Shown here piece after piece: positions 43,001 to 46,976 of a stretch of DNA of 46,976 nt. The stretch spans positions 1-46,976 of the forward strand of contig JAIVFH010000220.1 of NCBI GenBank assembly GCA_025765595.1, written 5' to 3'. Under the pieces are notes generated by a model. That model saw only the letters and a list, made by a program, of their open reading frames with translations, was not told where the DNA came from and did not search any database. Origin of the DNA: Obelidium mucronatum. Lineage: Eukaryota > Chytridiomycota > Chytridiomycetes > Chytridiales > Chytriomycetaceae. Both the position numbers and the translations under genes were made by a program. The stretch's first letter is position 1; the number at the start of each line of letters is the position of its first letter.

Positions 43001-46000
43001 CTTACAGGAATCCTGGATAAATCGCAATTCGGAGCCTCTACCGATGGTCTCGTACATGCTGTGTATGAAGTATATGGTGCCCAGTACGCTGGAAAGCTTC
43101 TCAGTATGCTAGGGACGACTCTTTACACACTACCTCCAGTTCGTCGGATTCACTTGTAGAATGGATGATTTGCGTCTGACTGAGGAAGGAGACAAGATTC
43201 GTCGCGACTTGATTGAAACATCGAAAGGAATGGGTCGTGATGCTGCCATGGAGTTTGTCTCGCTCCCTGCACCCAAAAAGAAATCCACAATCGATATGCC
43301 GGAAAAGGAAACCCTTACCAGTGCTACCCTGCGCGCCAAGATGGAAACAGTTCTCCGGGATAACGATAAAATGGCTGGCTTGGATGGAGCCATGAAGTCC
43401 AAAACCAACAAACTCACCTCCGAAATCATTGCCGCCACTGTACCCGGAAAACTCTTGAAACCATTCCCAAAAAACAATATGCAAGTCATGACGGTTTCTG
43501 GAGCCAAGGGATCCGGAGTCAATGTGTCTCAAATTTCATGTTTGTTGGGTCAACAAGAACTGGAAGGCCGTCGTGTCCCCACCATGGTTTCAGGAAAGAC
43601 ATTGCCCAGTTTCCGTGCATTTGATCCAAGTGCACGTGCAGGAGGCTACATTACAGGTCGTTTCTTGACTGGAATCAAACCCCAAGAGTACTTTTTCCAC
43701 TGCATGGCTGGTCGTGAAGGATTGATTGATACCGCCGTCAAAACATCTCGTTCTGGATACCTCCAGCGTTGCTTAATTAAGCATTTAGGAAGGATCTGCC
43801 AGGTCCACTATGACAACACTGTGCGTGACAGTGATGGAAGTGTTTTACAATTCCAGTATGGAGAAGATTGTCTGGATATTTTGAAGCAAAAGACGTTGTT
43901 CAAGATGGACTTTTGTGCAATGAACTTCCGGGCGTTGGCGAGTCGGTATAAGCCCGAAGCGTTGGAAAACAACGGATTTGTGAACACAGAGAGTGTCAAA
44001 AAGTACTGGAAGCGTGTTGGAAAGAAAGTGGCGGAAGGAGAGTTGGAGGTGGAGAAAGTGGACCCAGTCATGAGTGTCTTGAACCCGTCAAGAAATCTGG
44101 GAAGTGTTAGTGAAGCGTTCCGAGAACAGTTGGACGAATATGTGGAGAAAAACAAGGGTGGATTGTTGGAGAAGAAGAAGGATCAAGTCACATCAACGCG
44201 GCCGCAGCAAGCATGGGATGGAGAATCTCCAGTGAAGGGTAAAATGTTCAAGATTCTGATGAACCTCAAATATCTGTACTCTCTTGTGGATCCTGGTGAA
44301 GCCGTGGGTCTTTTGGCTGCTCAATCGATTGGTGAACCATCCACGCAAATGACATTGAACACTTTCCACTTTGCCGGATTTGGAGCAAAGAACGTTACTC
44401 TTGGTATTCCTCGTTTACGAGAACTTGTTATGACTGCGAGTTCCAAAATCAAGACCCCATTGATGCGTCTACCGCTTCGGCCCGATATTAGTATGGCAGA
44501 AGGGGAGATTTTAGCAAAGACTATTTCTCGAGTTTGTCTTGCTGACATTATGGAGAAGGTCACAGTCAAGGAGAGACTAGTCAACACGGTTGGAGCGGCT
44601 TTCTGATTTTTCAACTATTTATTTGCTTATATTCAAACTTGACGATAACAGGGATCCTCCCGGCATAAACTCTTAACTATCCGTCTCCAATTCTGGCCAC
44701 GGGAGTCCTACAAGAACCAGCATGGAATCGAGCCGTCCACCCTAGCCGATATTATTGAAAAGCGATTCGCCCTCCTCTTGGACAAGGCCATCTCCAAAGA
44801 ACTCAAAGCGCGATCAAAAACAGAAGATGTTGGCGAAGCGCAAATCGGAGAAGCCCTCGGCGCCTTTGATGTTTTGGAACGAAACAATAATGCCAACAAG
44901 GGTGGTGACGATGAGGACGATGACGAGACACCTTCTCGCGGTAAAAAGACCAAGAAGGATGCAGCTCCAATTGAACAAGAAGACCAAGATGACGTCGACG
45001 ATGATGGAGCTAATGACTCTGATGTGGGTGATGAGGACGACGCAACCGCAGCGAAAAAGTCTCGTAACCGATCTCAAATGGCCACCTACGACGCACCAGA
45101 TGATGAAGATGAAGAAGTCATCAAGGAAGTAGACCTTATGGAGGACGTCGAAGCCGAGGAAGATGTTCAAGGAATGGTTGGAGCTGGTGGTGATGACGTA
45201 GATGACGAAGGAAGGACTCGAGGTGACCGTCTATCATCTGCGACAAAATATATTGTCAACTACAGATTCGACACATCGAAGGGACGATGGTGCGAATTGG
45301 ATCTCAAGTTTGATGCATCCACCAGGAAACTGCTCATGGTCGCTGTCGTTGAAAATGTCTGCAAGAGCACAATTATTCATGAAATTCCTGGAATCAAAAA
45401 GTGCTACCCACTTCCAAACGAGTCGGAACAAGATACATCCAAGAACCTGGGTACTGAGGGAATCAACTTGCGCGGAATGTGGGAGTTCAACTCTATTATT
45501 GACGTTGACAATATTTACACCAACGATATCGCTGCCATTCTAAATACATATGGTGTGGAGGCGGCGCGAGCAGCCATTATGTCTGAAATTGGATCCGTAT
45601 TCGGTGTTTACGGAATCAGTGTTGATCGCCGACACTTGAGTTTGATTGCAGATTACATGGTTTGTTTTAAGTTTATGGGTATTTTCGCTTCTTAGTTATT
45701 GATGTTTCCTTGCTTTCTAGACCTTTGAAGGTGGATACAAGGCCTTCAACCGTATCGGCATGAATTCGAACCCGTCTCCATTTGCCCAAATGTCCTTTGA
45801 AACCACTGCCAAGTTCTTGACAACTGCTACGCTTACAGGAGACGTCGATACATTAGAATCGCCATCTGCTCGAATTGTTCTTGGACAAGTCGTTCGTGGA
45901 GGAACGGGAGCATTTGATATTCGAATGCCAATTCAGAAGCCACAATATGATTATGTGTCTGACAAAAATGACGCTTCGGCTGCATGGGTTATGAAGGATA

Positions 46001-46017
46001 AAGTCGTTTCTGCCTGA
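40009..46017 (+). CDS. RPA1: DNA-directed RNA polymerase I largest subunit (A190)
   Basis: Eight exons (40009-40193, 40268-40533, 40615-42126, 42188-42355, 42414-42778, 42866-44588, 44652-45659, 45721-46017) give about 1840 aa. Recognisable are the clamp-core zinc site [20 protein letters not shown], then [20 protein letters not shown], the catalytic Mg loop [15 protein letters not shown] completed across the 42356-42413 intron, [33 protein letters not shown], and [20 protein letters not shown] followed by [15 protein letters not shown] in the trigger-loop region. The acidic stretches [12 protein letters not shown] and a long one at about 44880-45220 are typical of Pol I. It transcribes the rRNA precursor in the nucleolus. 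One extra base in GGG at 43112-43114 breaks the frame inside a conserved segment, most simply an assembly error in an essential gene. Confidence 0.93.
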
Positions 46018-46478
46018 TTGGTTTATTGTGTTGGTTCGCATAAATATAATACATTGCTGTTTCTGTTTTTGATAATTTCGAAAGCGGGCACACATCTTTT
46101 TGAAATGTGCCACTGTCATAAGCGAAATTGTGGTTTTTGGAATTTACGAGTTGTGTAACCCAATTTTTCTTGGAAATTGGGAAACAATATTTCGGGCGTT
46201 GCAAACTTAAAGGAACGTTGAACGCATTAACGCGCTAATTGAAAAGATACGAAGGCGTTATTTTTCTACGTCCTACTTTCGCTATTAGCCCGATGATTGT
46301 CAAGCCCAGCAATTATTCAGTAATTATTCATTACCAAAATTTGGTGTCGAAATTGGGTTAAAATTACAAGCTCTTTCAAAGTGCGTGCCCTAAACAGAAG
46401 AAACTGATATATAAACCACTTTCTGCTCTAATGTAGCTGAATCATAAACTAGAACTACAACAACTACAAACAGCAAAG
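46018..46478. promoter_or_regulatory. RPA1 3' flank and phosphate-transporter promoter
   Basis: A perfect 8-bp hairpin CCCAATTT / AAATTGGG lies at 46159-46166 and 46174-46181. A TATA box, TATATAAA, is at about 46408-46415, some 65 bp before the start codon, and the leader is A/C-rich (CAACTACAACAACTACAAAC-like), as in strongly expressed fungal genes. No CACGTG PHO box is present in this interval. Confidence 0.5.
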
Positions 46479-46976
46479 ATGCCTCCAGTTCCTATGCCTG
46501 TCAACTCCTTCACTTGGATCTTCGGTCTGACCGTTGCATTCTCGTTCCTCGATGCCTATGCCATCGGTGCCAACGATGTTGCCAACTCCTTTGCTACATC
46601 TGTCGGTTCCCGTTCCCTCAAGTTGTGGCAAGCTTGTTGCATCGCTATCTTCACTGAATTCATTGGTGCAATTGCTTTGGGTGCTTCTACTACCGGTACC
46701 ATTAAGGATGGAATCATTGCTCTTAGCATGTTCGACAAGCGTCAAGATCTTTTGATGGCTGCCTTCATGTGTGCCCTCATTGGTTCTTCCACTTGGGTCA
46801 TGATTGCTACTCGTTTCGGTTGGCCAGTTTCTACTACTCACTCCATTGTTGGTGCTCTTATCGGTGTGGGTATCTCCGCTTTCGGAACTGATGCCGTTAA
46901 CTGGGCTTGGGATGGAAAGGGTGTTGCTCAAATTGTTGCCTCTTGGTTGATTTTCCAGCTGTCGCTGCCATTCTTG
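46479..46976 (+). CDS. PHO-4 family inorganic phosphate transporter, N-terminal part
   Basis: The start is the ATG after CAGCAAAG at 46479. The first 166 residues are present and the frame runs off the window. Signatures of the PHO-4 / PiT family are clear: SFLDAYAIGANDVANSFATS with the GANDVANS motif in the first helices, and RFGWPVSTTHSIVGALIGVG with the PVSTTHS motif. About five hydrophobic segments alternate with short loops. These are plasma-membrane Na+ or H+ coupled phosphate symporters, of which yeast PHO89 is the best-known fungal member. Codon use is strongly biased to C-ending codons (GCC, TCC, ACT/ACC), consistent with high expression. No intron is seen in this part. Confidence 0.9.
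   Translation, partial: MPPVPMPVNSFTWIFGLTVAFSFLDAYAIGANDVANSFATSVGSRSLKLWQACCIAIFTEFIGAIALGASTTGTIKDGIIALSMFDKRQDLLMAAFMCALIGSSTWVMIATRFGWPVSTTHSIVGALIGVGISAFGTDAVNWAWDGKGVAQIVASWLIFQLSLPFL

Noticed and set aside
1..46976. tRNA or rRNA genes, CRISPR arrays, bacterial operons
   Set aside because: I looked for tRNA B-box words, rRNA blocks and spaced short repeats and found none that hold up. The introns and gene content are eukaryotic.

Overview
The window is nuclear DNA from a eukaryote, almost certainly a fungus. Genes carry many short GT-AG introns, mostly 48-80 bp. The gene set includes the largest subunit of RNA polymerase I, a CLASP, a fungal-type hybrid histidine kinase, ATP synthase subunit g, a DTWD1-like tRNA-modification enzyme, a DUF4436-like protein and a PHO-4 family phosphate transporter. 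A tyrosine-recombinase retrotransposon and secreted enzymes with threonine-rich linkers and a small Cys module fit an early-diverging lineage such as a chytrid. That placement is inference, not a sequence match.

Layout, left to right. 1-5148: a secreted alpha/beta-hydrolase, a C2H2 zinc-finger gene and a PAS hybrid histidine kinase. 5144-7107: a TA-flanked, 11-bp terminal-inverted-repeat element with no visible transposase. It carries a decayed fragment of the proteasome ATPase RPT5 and another low-complexity gene fragment, so it looks like a Pack-type element, and it sits exactly at the apparent start of the kinase gene. 7393-11348: a coiled-coil protein, a COX14-like micro-protein, a hypothetical ORF and an HNH-like protein lacking its usual His residues. 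11683-17128: a complete 7-exon CLASP. 17286-21004: two divergent zinc-finger genes around an A42 tract, and an unknown gene.

21493-27207 is a nearly full-length Ngaro-like retrotransposon (gag, RT-RNase H, tyrosine recombinase) on the minus strand with A1-ORFs-B1-A2-B2 split direct repeats. 27615-29251 holds a DTWD1 homologue whose intron contains five short GC hairpins, divergent by 50 bp from the GC-rich ATP synthase g gene. 29523-36839 is a secretome block on the minus strand: a multicopper oxidase and two M14 metallocarboxypeptidases. The oxidase and the first carboxypeptidase end in the same Thr-rich linker plus 4-Cys module, while the second carboxypeptidase ends in a membrane anchor. 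36958-39845: a DUF4436-like membrane protein and a GT8 glycosyltransferase. 40009-46017: RNA polymerase I subunit A190. 46479-end: a PHO-4 family phosphate transporter, cut by the window edge.

Several otherwise convincing genes, including the essential RPA1, contain isolated single-base shifts that nearly all look like extra bases. This suggests residual assembly error rather than true pseudogenes, and it should be kept in mind when reading the broken models.
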